A DNA stretch of 64,000 nt from Nodosilinea sp. LEGE 06152 (GCF_015207525.1 NZ_JADEWR010000001.1:1-64000), one strand, 5' to 3'; shown: positions 17,468-25,772, counted from the stretch's first letter. Numbers and translations are program-made. The notes: a model not told the origin generated them from the sequence alone.

Positions 17468-17929
17468 CTAAACCGCCTTCTGCGCCAGCGCCTCGTCAAT
17501 GAAGGCCTGCCAGGTGGGGTTGGGCTGCCAGATGCGGTGCAGGTCAGCCCGAGCCGTGGGTTCATCTACCCCCTGGCGCAGCACCCGGTACAGGTAGACA
17601 AAGGCAGAAACCCGCATATTCAGAGCGCAGTGAACCAGGGTGTTATAGTCGCGGTTGCGCTCCATTACCTTAAAAAATATCTCCAAATCGGTCATGGTCG
17701 GCGCTTCCCATACCACCGGAATGTGAAAGTGCGTCATCCCCAAACTTTTGACCAGCTCGGCCTCGTTAGGAATGGCATGGTCAGAGGTCGAGAGGGCCAG
17801 GTTGATAACCACCGTATAGCCTGCCTGGGCCAAGGCCTCAAACTGCTCTGGCGTCGGCTGGCCTGCCGTTGCCAGGCTGGGCGAAAGGGCCAGGTAGTTG
17901 CGAATGTCGGTTAACTTGGCGGCGGTCAT
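17468..17929 (-). CDS. Dual-specificity/tyrosine phosphatase-like protein
   Basis: This 153-residue cytosolic protein is of the protein-tyrosine-phosphatase-like family related to DUF442. It contains ATAGQPTPEQFEALAQAGYTVVINLAL, then the phosphate loop VHCALNMRVSAF and a C-terminal WQPNPTWQAFI. The loop is Cys-X4-Arg, as in this family, rather than the canonical Cys-X5-Arg, so catalytic activity is plausible but unproven. The ATG at 17929 is preferred over one 15 bp upstream. It is divergent from the thioredoxin-like gene at 17998 with only 68 bp between the starts, so their promoters must overlap. Confidence 0.82.
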   Translation of the reverse strand: MTAAKLTDIRNYLALSPSLATAGQPTPEQFEALAQAGYTVVINLALSTSDHAIPNEAELVKSLGMTHFHIPVVWEAPTMTDLEIFFKVMERNRDYNTLVHCALNMRVSAFVYLYRVLRQGVDEPTARADLHRIWQPNPTWQAFIDEALAQKAV

Positions 17930-17997
17930 AGCCAGATCTCCCAATGCGATTCAGTACGATAGAGACACGATAAACATTCACCCTGGAGACTCAACCC

Positions 17998-18579
17998 ATG
18001 GCTATGGTGGAATCTACCATGCTGCCCCTGGGCACCGCTGCCCCCCACTTTGAACTGACTGATGTAGTCAGCGGCGAAACCATTACCCTGGGCACCTTTG
18101 CCGACGCTCCGGCTCTGCTGGTGATGTTTATCTGTCGCCACTGTCCGTTTGTTAAGCATGTGGAGCAGGAGCTGGCCCGCATTGGCAAAGACTACGGCCC
18201 CCAGGGCGTGGGTATTGTCGCCATCAGCGCTAACAGTGTGCAAACCCATCCCCAGGATGGCCCTGAGCACCTCAAGGCTCAGGCGCAGGAAGTGGGCTTT
18301 ACCTTTCCCTACTGCTTTGATGAGACTCAGGCGGTTGCTAAGGCCTACACCGCCGCCTGCACCCCCGATTTCTTCGTGTTCGACCAGGCCAAAACCCTCG
18401 CCTACCGGGGTCAGCTCGACGACAGCCGCCCCGGCAACGACGTGCCTGTGACCGGCCAAGATCTGCGCGCCGCACTCGATGCGGTGCTAGCTGCCGAAGC
18501 CATGCCCGGTCACCAGAAACCCAGCATTGGCTGCAATATCAAGTGGGCACCGGGCAACGAGCCAGATTACTTTGGCTAA
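17998..18579 (+). CDS. Thioredoxin-fold (AhpC/TSA-like) protein
   Basis: This 193-residue protein has a redoxin/thioredoxin fold. APHFELTDVVSGETITL leads to the active motif CRHC (Cys46, Cys49) in VMFICRHCPFVKHVEQEL, followed by GIVAISANS and the cis-Pro region CTPDFFVFD. The extended ending PSIGCNIKWAPGNEPDYFG matches a cyanobacterial and bacterial group of thioredoxin-family proteins with CNHCPFVKH-type active sites. It is predicted to be a thiol oxidoreductase or peroxidase in the cytoplasm. No signal peptide is present. It is divergent from the phosphatase-like gene. Confidence 0.88.
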   Translation: MAMVESTMLPLGTAAPHFELTDVVSGETITLGTFADAPALLVMFICRHCPFVKHVEQELARIGKDYGPQGVGIVAISANSVQTHPQDGPEHLKAQAQEVGFTFPYCFDETQAVAKAYTAACTPDFFVFDQAKTLAYRGQLDDSRPGNDVPVTGQDLRAALDAVLAAEAMPGHQKPSIGCNIKWAPGNEPDYFG

Positions 18580-18699
18580 TGTCGCACAAACGTCACAGAA
18601 TACGAAGAAGATCTGGATTGCTTGAGCCGTCGATCTAAGCTGCAAAAACGGGTTTAAGAGGTCTACCCCAAACTCTTGATCGCCCCGTTTGTATAAACT

Positions 18700-19575
18700 A
18701 TGAGTCGACTGCGCCGGTTTTTCAAACTCTGCCTGGTGGGCCTGGTAGTGGTCGGGCTGCTCCAGGCTACTGGCTGTGGTGGTAGCACCGGGCCTGAGCA
18801 ACCCATGCGGCTCACGATCGGGCTGGTGAGCTACGATGACGGCGCTAGCTCGCTGGAGAAATACGAGCGCTTTCAGACCTACCTGGCCGAACAGCTCAAG
18901 GCGGTGGTAGAGCTGGAGCCGGTTTTTAATGAAATTCGCGCGGTTGAGCAGGTGAGAGCGGCCAACTGGTCGCTGGTGTTTGCCCCCTCGGGGCTGGCGG
19001 CGATCGCGATCGCCGAAGCCAATTACCTGCCCATTTTCCCCACCCTGGGTACCCCCAACCAGCGGTCGATGCTAGTGGTGCGTAGCGATAGCCCGTTTCA
19101 AACCCTGGGCGACCTGGCCAACGAAGCGATCGCCCTGGGCGAGCCGGGTTCAGCTACGGGCTACTACCTACCGCTGTACGATCTCTATGGCCTCACCCTA
19201 GAAAAAATTGAGTTTGCTCCCACTCCGGCCACCGCCTTAGAGTGGATTGCCAACGGCCAGGTGGCGGCGGGGGCAATATCAGAAGACGACTTTCAGCAGT
19301 ACCGCAGTGGGTTTGAGGATGGCGTGTTTCGCACGCTGCACGCCAGTCGCGCTGTCCCGCCCGGCGCGGTTTTGATCAGCCCCAGGGTCGATCGCAACCA
19401 GCAGCAGTATATCGAGCAGGCCATGCAAAATGCCCCCTCGGCCCTAACGGCTGATGCGGGCTACAGTCCCAATGCCGCGCCGCCCGACTTGACTCAGCTA
19501 ATCGCCCTGGTCGAAAAAGTGCGCCCGCTAGAAGCTCGCGTTAAGGAGCAGCCAGCGGTGCTGACTATTGAATGA
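18700..19575 (+). CDS. PhnD-like phosphate/phosphonate-family solute-binding lipoprotein
   Basis: The 291-residue protein starts with a lipoprotein signal (positively charged MSRLRR, hydrophobic core, lipobox QATGC with Cys26). The body is a type-2 periplasmic binding fold of the PhnD/PtxB group (LTIGLVSYDDGASSLEKYERFQTYLAEQL, NWSLVFAPSGLAAIAIAEANYLPI, SATGYYLPLYDLYGL). No permease or ATPase lies nearby, so it is an orphan binding protein. Such orphans may serve a transporter elsewhere or act in sensing. The ligand is uncertain. Confidence 0.85.
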   Translation: MSRLRRFFKLCLVGLVVVGLLQATGCGGSTGPEQPMRLTIGLVSYDDGASSLEKYERFQTYLAEQLKAVVELEPVFNEIRAVEQVRAANWSLVFAPSGLAAIAIAEANYLPIFPTLGTPNQRSMLVVRSDSPFQTLGDLANEAIALGEPGSATGYYLPLYDLYGLTLEKIEFAPTPATALEWIANGQVAAGAISEDDFQQYRSGFEDGVFRTLHASRAVPPGAVLISPRVDRNQQQYIEQAMQNAPSALTADAGYSPNAAPPDLTQLIALVEKVRPLEARVKEQPAVLTIE

Positions 19576-19646
19576 GCCGCCAGGGAACGCGCAAAACTCT
19601 CCATAGCGGCTCTTACTTTGGGTGAAGACATTGCGGTGATCCCCTC

Positions 19647-19708
19647 TAATACCAAATCCGGAATGAATACCCCCGATTTGTAGGGGCGTAGCATGCTACG
19701 CCCCTACA
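19647..19708 (+). repeat. TAATACCAAAT repeat with 28-bp perfect palindrome
   Basis: The unit starts TAATACCAAATCCG, passes CCCGATTT, and ends in a perfect palindrome at 19680-19707 whose left arm is GTAGGGGCGTAGCA. A second copy is at 24750-24810 on the minus strand and a degraded third at 44131-44216. The layout (constant 5' leader plus palindrome with variable arm bases) looks like a small dispersed element. Confidence 0.7.
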
Positions 19709-19914
19709 GAGTTCCTGATCGTGAACCGGGGCTTACCAAATCGGATTTTGTATAATCCCCCTTAGCAAGGCGGACAGAGTGACCCTTAACCAGTCAGGAA
19801 CTGGGGGAGCTAGAACTCAGCCGATGCGCACCCCATCCAACCGAGAACCGCATCAAAGCTGAGCGCTTGAACAGTGAGGGAACAATCGGTAGGCTAGAAT
19901 CAAACCTATGATAG

Positions 19915-20094
19915 ATGTTTTCTGAAACAGCTCGATGGGGTCGCCGCGCTGGGGGCCAATGTCAGGAAATCAAGGGTGTTTGCTACCGCATCGTCAGCCA
20001 TCAGGGATTACTTCAGGAAACGGCTGTGCACTGGCTGAAAGTAACTGTAGATAACGGGCAGATGGTCATCCGTTATCCACTTCAATGTCCTTAG
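19915..20094 (+). CDS. Possible small protein of 59 residues
   Basis: An uninterrupted frame from ATG 19915 to TAG encodes a basic-to-neutral peptide (QEIKGVCYRIVSHQGLLQE, HWLKVTVDNGQMVIRYPL) and ends 15 bp before the cyclase-kinase ATG. The composition looks protein-like, with alternating strands. There is no clear Shine-Dalgarno and no recognised family. It may be a real leader gene, a gene remnant or chance. Confidence 0.3.
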   Translation: MFSETARWGRRAGGQCQEIKGVCYRIVSHQGLLQETAVHWLKVTVDNGQMVIRYPLQCP

Positions 20095-20109
20095 TACCCC
20101 TTGGAGCTG

Positions 20110-22149
20110 ATGAGTGTGACCCACGGACATCGCACCCTGGCTGCGATCATGTTGACCGATGCAGTGGGCTTTAGCGCCCGCATGTCGGTACGCGAAGAGC
20201 TAACTCTCTCCCAGCTTCAGCGCGACCAGGCCCTGATGGAAACGCTCTGCGAGCAGTTTGAAGGCAAGGTGCTGAAATCGACCGGCGATGGCTTGCTGAT
20301 GTATTTCGCCAGCGCGGTGCAGGCCGTCAGCTGCGGGCTAGAAATTCAGAAAGAGCTGGCCCGCATCAACGCCAGTGCGGATGGTGACCTGGCGCTGCTG
20401 CATCGGATTGGCATTCACCTGGGCGATGTCTTTTTTAGCCAGTCAGATGTAATGGGCAACGGGGTCAACATTGCCGCTCGCCTGCAAACCGAAGCCCACC
20501 CCAGCGGCCTCTGCATTTCAAAAATTGTCTACGACGTGGTCAAGTCGCGGCTCGATTTAGATGTTACCTATGCGGGGCCGCTGCAGCTCAAAAACATTCA
20601 AGAACTGGTGCCCGCTTACCACGTTTACGCGTTGCCCAGGGCCAGTCGTGGGGGAACGCTCCCCTCAGCTGACGATGCCCCTGAACCTGGCCTGGATGCA
20701 GCGAGCGATCGCAAACTGGTCGCCCCCGGCAGCAAAATTGGCGGCCGCTACATTGTGCAGCGGGTGCTGGGCCAGGGCGGCTTTGGTCGGTCGTATCTGG
20801 TCGAAGATTCGCAGCGCTTTGGCGAAGCCTGCGTGCTGAAGGAGTTTTTTCCCACCAAAAAAACGGCTAACAATCTGCAAAAGGCGCTGGATCTCTTTAA
20901 GCGAGAAGCTAAAACGCTGTATCAGCTCAACCATCCCCAGGTGCCCAAGTTTTTGGCCTGCTTCACCCAGCGCAATCGCCTGTTTATTGTGCAGGAATAC
21001 ATCGACGGCGTGCCGTATTCGCAGCTGATCAAGCAGCGCCGCCAGCAAGACAGCCAGTTTTCTGAAGCCGAAGTAATCCAGTGGCTGATGCAGATGCTGC
21101 AGGTGCTCGACTACCTCCACAGGCTCAACATTGTGCACCGCGATATTTCGCCCGACAACATTATGTACTGCCGCGATCGCAACCTGCCGGTGCTGATCGA
21201 CTTTGGCCTGGTCAGCGATGCGATCAGCACGCTGCTCTCCGGCGACGCGACTTCCCCCGACGAGGCCCAGCCCGCCACCATGGTGGGCAAATTTGGCTAC
21301 TCGCCGCCCGAGCAAATTCAGCTGGGCCAGTGCTTTCCGTGCAGCGATCTCTACGCGCTGGGGGTAACTGCGATCGTGCTGCTGACCGGCCGCTACCCCC
21401 GCGACTTAATTGACCAAGATTCTCTGGAGTGGCGCTGGCAGTCCTACGTCAGCCCCAGCCCGGCCCTGGCAGACATTCTCACCCAGCTCGTACAGCAAAA
21501 ACCAAAAGCCCGCTTTCAGTCTGCTGCTGAGGTAGTGCAGCGGTTAACGCCGCTGGCCACCGCCGTTGCCCCTAGCTCGCCCCTGGTGGTGGAGCCAAGC
21601 TGGGCGCAGGCCGTCAATCGGTCAGAGTCTCCCACTGCCGCCGATCCTGGCACCGCCTCAGAGCTGCACGATTCCTCATTTATCGAAACCTGCCGCCATG
21701 AGCTGGCCCGCTGCATTGGCCCGATGGCCAGCGTAATTGTCGAAGAAATGATCGACCAGTACCCCCAGGCTACCCCCGGCGAGTTTGTCGATATTTTGGC
21801 CAGCCAGCTTTCAGACGGACGGCAGGCCACAGACTTTATCAGTCGTCTTCAGGTTGCCGTAGACGGCAGTTCTGTCAGCTCAAACGCCAGCTCTGAAGAT
21901 TTTCCCGAGCCCGATTCAGCTCGATTTACAGAGCTAACCCTGCCCATCGACGAAGAACGCCCCAGCCCCGAATTCCTCAACCGCTGTCGGCAAACCTTGA
22001 CCCGCTGTATTGGGCCAATGGCCAATTACCTAATCGACGACACCCTGGCCGATTTTCCCAATCTTGCTCCCCAGGAGCTAGTCAATCGCCTGGCTGCCGA
22101 AATTCCCGATCGCAAAAAGGCCGAGGAGTTTTGCCGGCAAATGCAGTAG
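20110..22149 (+). CDS. Adenylate cyclase - Ser/Thr protein kinase fusion with two C-terminal DUF8082-like repeats
   Basis: This 679-residue cytosolic protein begins with a class III nucleotide cyclase domain (about 8-176). Metal ligands Asp17 and Asp60, purine-specifying Lys56 and Asp113, and catalytic Asn120 and Arg124 (VNIAARL) are all present, so an active adenylate cyclase is predicted. A kinase domain (about 212-480) has GQGGFG (221-226), Lys244, HRDISPDN (343-350), DFG (364-366) and SPPEQ. Two similar repeats of about 60 residues end the protein (CRHELARCIGPMASVIVEEM; CRQTLTRCIGPMANYLIDDT), matching the DUF8082 pattern. The ATG at 20110 is chosen over a TTG at 20101. Cyclase and kinase in one chain suggest cross-control of cAMP and phosphorylation. 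Confidence 0.92.
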   Translation: MSVTHGHRTLAAIMLTDAVGFSARMSVREELTLSQLQRDQALMETLCEQFEGKVLKSTGDGLLMYFASAVQAVSCGLEIQKELARINASADGDLALLHRIGIHLGDVFFSQSDVMGNGVNIAARLQTEAHPSGLCISKIVYDVVKSRLDLDVTYAGPLQLKNIQELVPAYHVYALPRASRGGTLPSADDAPEPGLDAASDRKLVAPGSKIGGRYIVQRVLGQGGFGRSYLVEDSQRFGEACVLKEFFPTKKTANNLQKALDLFKREAKTLYQLNHPQVPKFLACFTQRNRLFIVQEYIDGVPYSQLIKQRRQQDSQFSEAEVIQWLMQMLQVLDYLHRLNIVHRDISPDNIMYCRDRNLPVLIDFGLVSDAISTLLSGDATSPDEAQPATMVGKFGYSPPEQIQLGQCFPCSDLYALGVTAIVLLTGRYPRDLIDQDSLEWRWQSYVSPSPALADILTQLVQQKPKARFQSAAEVVQRLTPLATAVAPSSPLVVEPSWAQAVNRSESPTAADPGTASELHDSSFIETCRHELARCIGPMASVIVEEMIDQYPQATPGEFVDILASQLSDGRQATDFISRLQVAVDGSSVSSNASSEDFPEPDSARFTELTLPIDEERPSPEFLNRCRQTLTRCIGPMANYLIDDTLADFPNLAPQELVNRLAAEIPDRKKAEEFCRQMQ

Positions 22150-22188
22150 GGGCATCGCGTGCTGTGGCTCACCCAATGACTGTATCTC

Positions 22189-23013
22189 ATGCAGCAAGGA
22201 TGTGTTTTAGTGGCCAATCATGAACCTAACCTAAGGGGCGGTAGCGCAATCTCACGGCTCGACTTGATCAAGGGCCTTGTTTTGCGCAGTGCTGCCATCG
22301 GCCTAATCGCTGGCGCTGGGTTGGGAGTGCTGTTTGGCAGTACGCTTTTCTTCTTTGTTATTTGGACAGGAATAGTCGGTGCTGGACTAGGGTTAGGGTT
22401 GGGACTCATAAACGGACTGCTGACAAGTGCCGTGACATGCCTGTTCTTTTATCCCCTGCGAAATAGATATCGCTATCGCGTAGTGGTCACGGTCGTTAGC
22501 GCTCTTACCGCTTGGGGAGGCGTAATTGTCTTTGGGCCCTGGTATTTTTCTGACACAGGTATGACCCCAAGCACAGCCGTGCTGATTGGCTTTAGCTCTG
22601 TACTGGCATCGGCTGTTGCTGGGTGGGCAGGCGGGCTGACTGGCCAGCAGCTGGCTCACTGGTATGGCTCCAAATCTGTAGCCGATCGGCTCGATTCAAT
22701 GGCTCCTCATCCTGCAAACGCCCCCGCACAGCTAGATAAACTGAGGTACTGGCTTTACGGGTGCTTTTCGGCTCAGAAATGGGGTTGGGCGATGGTTGCT
22801 TTGTTTGCACTGCTCTCCTATCAAGTAGGAAACCCAATTTTGAAGGTTTTAGTCTGTGGCGATCGAAATGCAGATGTAATCTCATGCCTGCCATCACCTC
22901 GCCTTTATACGTCGGTCGCGGCAGGTCTGCGGGTTTCGCTGCCTGTCTTTGTCTGCGTTACGCTGGTGGTTGTGCTGGTGCAAGGTCGCCATCGATTTAG
23001 AGGTGGCAGATAG
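22189..23013 (+). CDS. Multi-spanning membrane protein of unknown function
   Basis: Not recognised. It has 274 residues with about six to seven hydrophobic segments, several very Gly-rich (IGLIAGAGLGVLFGSTLFF, GAGLGLGLGLINGLL, GFSSVLASAVAGWAGGLTG). The middle loop (about 160-185) is hydrophilic, and the last segment is VFVCVTLVVVLVQGRHRF. It starts 39 bp after the cyclase-kinase stop on the same strand, so the two may be cotranscribed. No catalytic or transport motif is seen. Confidence 0.7.
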   Translation: MQQGCVLVANHEPNLRGGSAISRLDLIKGLVLRSAAIGLIAGAGLGVLFGSTLFFFVIWTGIVGAGLGLGLGLINGLLTSAVTCLFFYPLRNRYRYRVVVTVVSALTAWGGVIVFGPWYFSDTGMTPSTAVLIGFSSVLASAVAGWAGGLTGQQLAHWYGSKSVADRLDSMAPHPANAPAQLDKLRYWLYGCFSAQKWGWAMVALFALLSYQVGNPILKVLVCGDRNADVISCLPSPRLYTSVAAGLRVSLPVFVCVTLVVVLVQGRHRFRGGR

Positions 23014-23124
23014 ACTAGTTGGACGGCAAACGCTGCGATCGCCCATGCTTTGCCAAAATGTTTTGGTGTCGAACTCAGCACAATACGCAAGACTGATATC
23101 GAAAGCGAATGGGGTTAAGGTGCG

Positions 23125-23757
23125 ATGGTCTTTCTAAACGATTTGGCCAGCCGAATAGCTCTGGATGACCCCGAAAAACGGCGGGTTTTGAGTCGAGTGT
23201 CGTGGGCACAGTACGAAGCCCTACTGGCGGATCTGGGCGAGGGGTCTGCCTATCGGGTGCATTTTTTAGATGGAGTGCTGGAAATCTTAGCCCCGAGTCG
23301 CAATTATGAAAGCGGAAAAACCCGAATTGGCGATTTGCTGCTGCTTTACTTCTTAGAAACCGAGACAGAATACTTCCCCATGGGTTCGACCACGCTAAAG
23401 AAGCCCGATCGGCAGGCGGGGGGTGAACCAGACGAGAGCTACTGTATCGGCACAGATAAGGACTTTCCTGATCTGGCGATCGAGGTAATCGTCACCAGTG
23501 GCAGCATTAATCGCCTGGAATTGTATCGTCGTCTAGGAGTACGGGAAGTGTGGTTTTGGCAAAAAAATCGCCTGTTTCTCTACCATCAGCGAGAAGAAGC
23601 CCTGACTCGGTTTGCTGAAACCGCTGGCTATGAACCCATTCAGCAGAGCGAAGTTTTGCCAAATCTAGATCTTGAGCTGCTGACCCGCTGTTTGCAGAAC
23701 CCAAACCCACTGGCTGCTGCAAAAGCCTTTCGGCAAGGCCTGAGAGCGGATAGGTGA
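23125..23757 (+). CDS. Uma2-family (DUF820) restriction-fold nuclease-like protein
   Basis: This 210-residue protein is of the Uma2/DUF820 family, very numerous in cyanobacteria. The PD-(D/E)XK core is visible: VHFLDGVLEILAPSRNYE, ETEYFPMGSTTLKKPDRQAGGEPDESYCIG, then DLAIEVIVTSGSINRLELYRRLGVREVWFW. The Asp (PDE/PDL), Glu (AIEV) and following segment form the nuclease-like site. The biological function is unknown. A second member lies at 27237 on the other strand; the two are clearly different subtypes. Confidence 0.87.
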   Translation: MVFLNDLASRIALDDPEKRRVLSRVSWAQYEALLADLGEGSAYRVHFLDGVLEILAPSRNYESGKTRIGDLLLLYFLETETEYFPMGSTTLKKPDRQAGGEPDESYCIGTDKDFPDLAIEVIVTSGSINRLELYRRLGVREVWFWQKNRLFLYHQREEALTRFAETAGYEPIQQSEVLPNLDLELLTRCLQNPNPLAAAKAFRQGLRADR

Positions 23758-23842
23758 TAGGCCAGAGTAAAAGGTAGGAAGTGTTTGAAGTTTATGGGGT
23801 TAGCGGCCTAATCCTGTCAGTATTGTTCGCCAAGGCCTAAGT

Positions 23843-24574
23843 TTAACCATTGAGAATAGCCTGCAGGACGACTTCTATATCCTCTAACCCGCAGCCGCCT
23901 GTGCCCTCGGCCCAGTTCAGCAGCGCGGCGACCCGATCGCCCAGCGGAGCCGATGACCCCGGTATTGAGCCTGCGGGGGGCTGTAGGGCGAAGACGATTT
24001 GCTCAAACTGTGGGTTGGGCAGCCCCGAGAGCTGCTGCATCAGCTTCAGCCGCGCCTGTAAATCCCTGGTCGGCTTCTTCTCATCGGTTGAGGCCGGGTT
24101 GGGGCGAGGCGGGGGCGCACTGGTCGTACTGTCCGCTGCTGCTGTGTCAAATAGGGGTTCGCCCATCGCCGCTTTCAACCGTTCCAGAGGCGGCACCAGG
24201 GGATCTTCGTCGGTGAAGTTGACCCCCACGAGGCTGTACATCCAGGTGGGGCGCTGCACCTCTTCATAGATGAGAGGGATGAAGCGATTGTTGCGATCGC
24301 TCATTCCCTGCACCGTCGTAATGGTAGCCTCCATGTCGGTGTTGCCGCTCTCAAAGTAGCGAGGCGAGACCACCGCTAGCACCAGTCGGCTTTCGTGGCA
24401 ACAGCGCTCCATCTCGTTCAAAAATGTGGACCGAGGCGAAAAATCTACCTCGTCAAAGGCAATGCGATAGCCTGCTGCGGTTAATTCTTTGAGCAGCCAG
24501 CGGGCGAAGGTCTTGTCGGGCTCCTGGCGGCGATAGCTAATAAACGCGTCGTACTGATAAGTAGAAGATGTCAT
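23843..24574 (-). CDS. TIR-domain protein with C-terminal effector-associated domain
   Basis: Residues 7-138 form a TIR domain (YDAFISYRRQEPDKTFARWL, RIAFDEVDFSPRSTFLNEMERC, RLVLAVVSPRYFESGN). Glu82 sits exactly where TIR NADases have the catalytic Glu (S70-x2-Y73-x2-S76-x5-E82). A Pro/Thr-rich linker (139-170) joins a helical tail at 172-243 (LSGLPNPQFEQIVFAL, PGSSAPLGDRVAALLNWAEG, GGCGLEDIEVVL). That tail matches effector-associated domains (EADs) that pair conflict-system effectors with partners carrying the same domain. Predicted function is NAD-cleaving or signalling effector. No partner with a matching tail is in the window. Confidence 0.86.
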   Translation of the reverse strand: MTSSTYQYDAFISYRRQEPDKTFARWLLKELTAAGYRIAFDEVDFSPRSTFLNEMERCCHESRLVLAVVSPRYFESGNTDMEATITTVQGMSDRNNRFIPLIYEEVQRPTWMYSLVGVNFTDEDPLVPPLERLKAAMGEPLFDTAAADSTTSAPPPRPNPASTDEKKPTRDLQARLKLMQQLSGLPNPQFEQIVFALQPPAGSIPGSSAPLGDRVAALLNWAEGTGGCGLEDIEVVLQAILNG

Positions 24575-24749
24575 AGGGGCCGCAGCGCATCTCTGTAAGC
24601 TTCATCGCCGCAACGGGCAACCTGGGTTTGCGTCCAATTGTATCCGGTCTGCACTGCTGGCAGTCGAGACGGCCATCCAGCAAAACCAGGAAAACCCCCG
24701 GTTTATATCGAAGCCGCTTCAAGAGATCCCGATTCAAAACAGAGATCGC

Positions 24750-24810
24750 GTAGGGGCATTGCATGCAATGCCCCTACAAATTGGGCGTGCATAGGCAGAA
24801 TTTGGTATTA
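24750..24810 (-). repeat. TAATACCAAAT repeat with 28-bp perfect palindrome, second copy
   Basis: Read on the minus strand it begins TAATACCAAATTCTG, passes CCAATTT and reaches a perfect palindrome (24750-24777) with arm GTAGGGGCATTGCA. The leader and palindrome spacing match the copy at 19647. The arm bases differ in compensating pairs, which argues for selection on the hairpin rather than on sequence. Confidence 0.7.
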
Positions 24811-24836
24811 AACGCAGCGTTAGGTTAGTAAATCAG

Positions 24837-25772
24837 CTATTTATTCGAAAAATCGCCTGAGTTGCGGCGGCCTTCGCGGTAGCGCTCTAGCCGCTGCATG
24901 GCCATCTGCAAACTCATCTGCATGCGGTTAAAGGCCTCGGCCAGCTGGCCCACTTCGTCTTTAGAGTTGACGGTGAACTCTGCACTGGGGTCGCCCATGC
25001 TGGCCGCCTCTGCCGCCAGGGCCATACGATTGAGGGGGCGCACCACGTAGCGCTTGAGCCAGAGATTGACCAGCACAATGGCGGCTGAAAATGCAATCAC
25101 AAAAATGCCCAGAATCAGCAGCAGCGACTGACGCGCGCTTTTGAGCACCTTTGCGGCGGGAACGGAGATCATTTGCGCCCCCACAATTTCATCCTGCTGC
25201 CAACCAAAGCCATTGCTGCTGCCATAGCGCTCGATCATGCTGGCGGGGGCAGCGGCAGGGGTGCTGTGGCACTCTAAACAGCTCGCCTTGGTAATTTTGA
25301 TTGGTCGGGCAATGTAGTAGAGGTTGCCCGCCGGGGTGCGCCGAAATCCGCTTGTTTCTTGGGCCGTACTTTGCTGCTTAAACTGCTCGACTAGCTGCGC
25401 CTCAAAGCCATCAGCCTTATCTCTCAAGTTGGTGGGGTTGAGCGTGGCTTCTTTGTAAAAGAAATCGGCATAGATGGGGTTGCCGCGAAAGGTTTCAAAC
25501 ACCTCACGGGCCGAGTAGGCGGGCACGGTTTCGGGCAGAAATTCGGTACTGAGGCGATCGGCCAATTCTGGGTTGACCTGGTTGGTGGTGTAGTCGCGCA
25601 CCGAGTTCATCGTTTCCATCAGCATCAGCGCTTTGGTCGTCAGCTGCGCCTGGGCGTTGTAATTGAGCACAGAGGACAGCGCCATGCTGCTGGCAATAAT
25701 GCCGCCCAGAAATACGAGCAGCAGCAGCAGGGTAAACTTTTGGCCTAGTTGCAGGTTGGCGAACTTCAGCAT
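24837..25772 (-). CDS. Tll0287-like haem-binding sensor with HAMP domain
   Basis: This 311-residue membrane protein has a transmembrane helix at 12-35 and a periplasmic Tll0287-like (DUF3365) domain at about 40-210. The domain carries a c-type haem motif, CLECH (Cys165, Cys168, His169). A second helix (217-238) and a cytoplasmic HAMP domain (240-295: RPLNRMALAAEAASMGDPSAEF) follow. It ends shortly after HAMP with no kinase, cyclase or methyl-accepting domain, so the output must be another protein. Known relatives bind haem and are proposed redox or gas sensors. There is no operon partner; the next gene on this strand is an unknown membrane-anchored protein. Confidence 0.9.
   Translation of the reverse strand: MLKFANLQLGQKFTLLLLLVFLGGIIASSMALSSVLNYNAQAQLTTKALMLMETMNSVRDYTTNQVNPELADRLSTEFLPETVPAYSAREVFETFRGNPIYADFFYKEATLNPTNLRDKADGFEAQLVEQFKQQSTAQETSGFRRTPAGNLYYIARPIKITKASCLECHSTPAAAPASMIERYGSSNGFGWQQDEIVGAQMISVPAAKVLKSARQSLLLILGIFVIAFSAAIVLVNLWLKRYVVRPLNRMALAAEAASMGDPSAEFTVNSKDEVGQLAEAFNRMQMSLQMAMQRLERYREGRRNSGDFSNK

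Larger units (their letters stand above)
19576..20109. other. Intergenic region with repeat and small open frame
   Basis: This 534-bp region carries the TAATACCAAAT/palindrome repeat (19647-19708), a similar trailing motif (ACCAAATCGGATTTTG near 19735-19755) and the small reading frame at 19915-20094. The rest holds nothing recognisable. It precedes the cyclase-kinase gene and must contain its promoter. Confidence 0.5.

Noticed and set aside
20110..24574. A Pycsar-type anti-phage system
   Set aside because: The cyclase carries the adenine-specifying Lys and Asp pair and is fused to a kinase; the TIR protein has no cyclic-nucleotide-binding domain and lies on the other strand. Kept only as a speculative neighbourhood.
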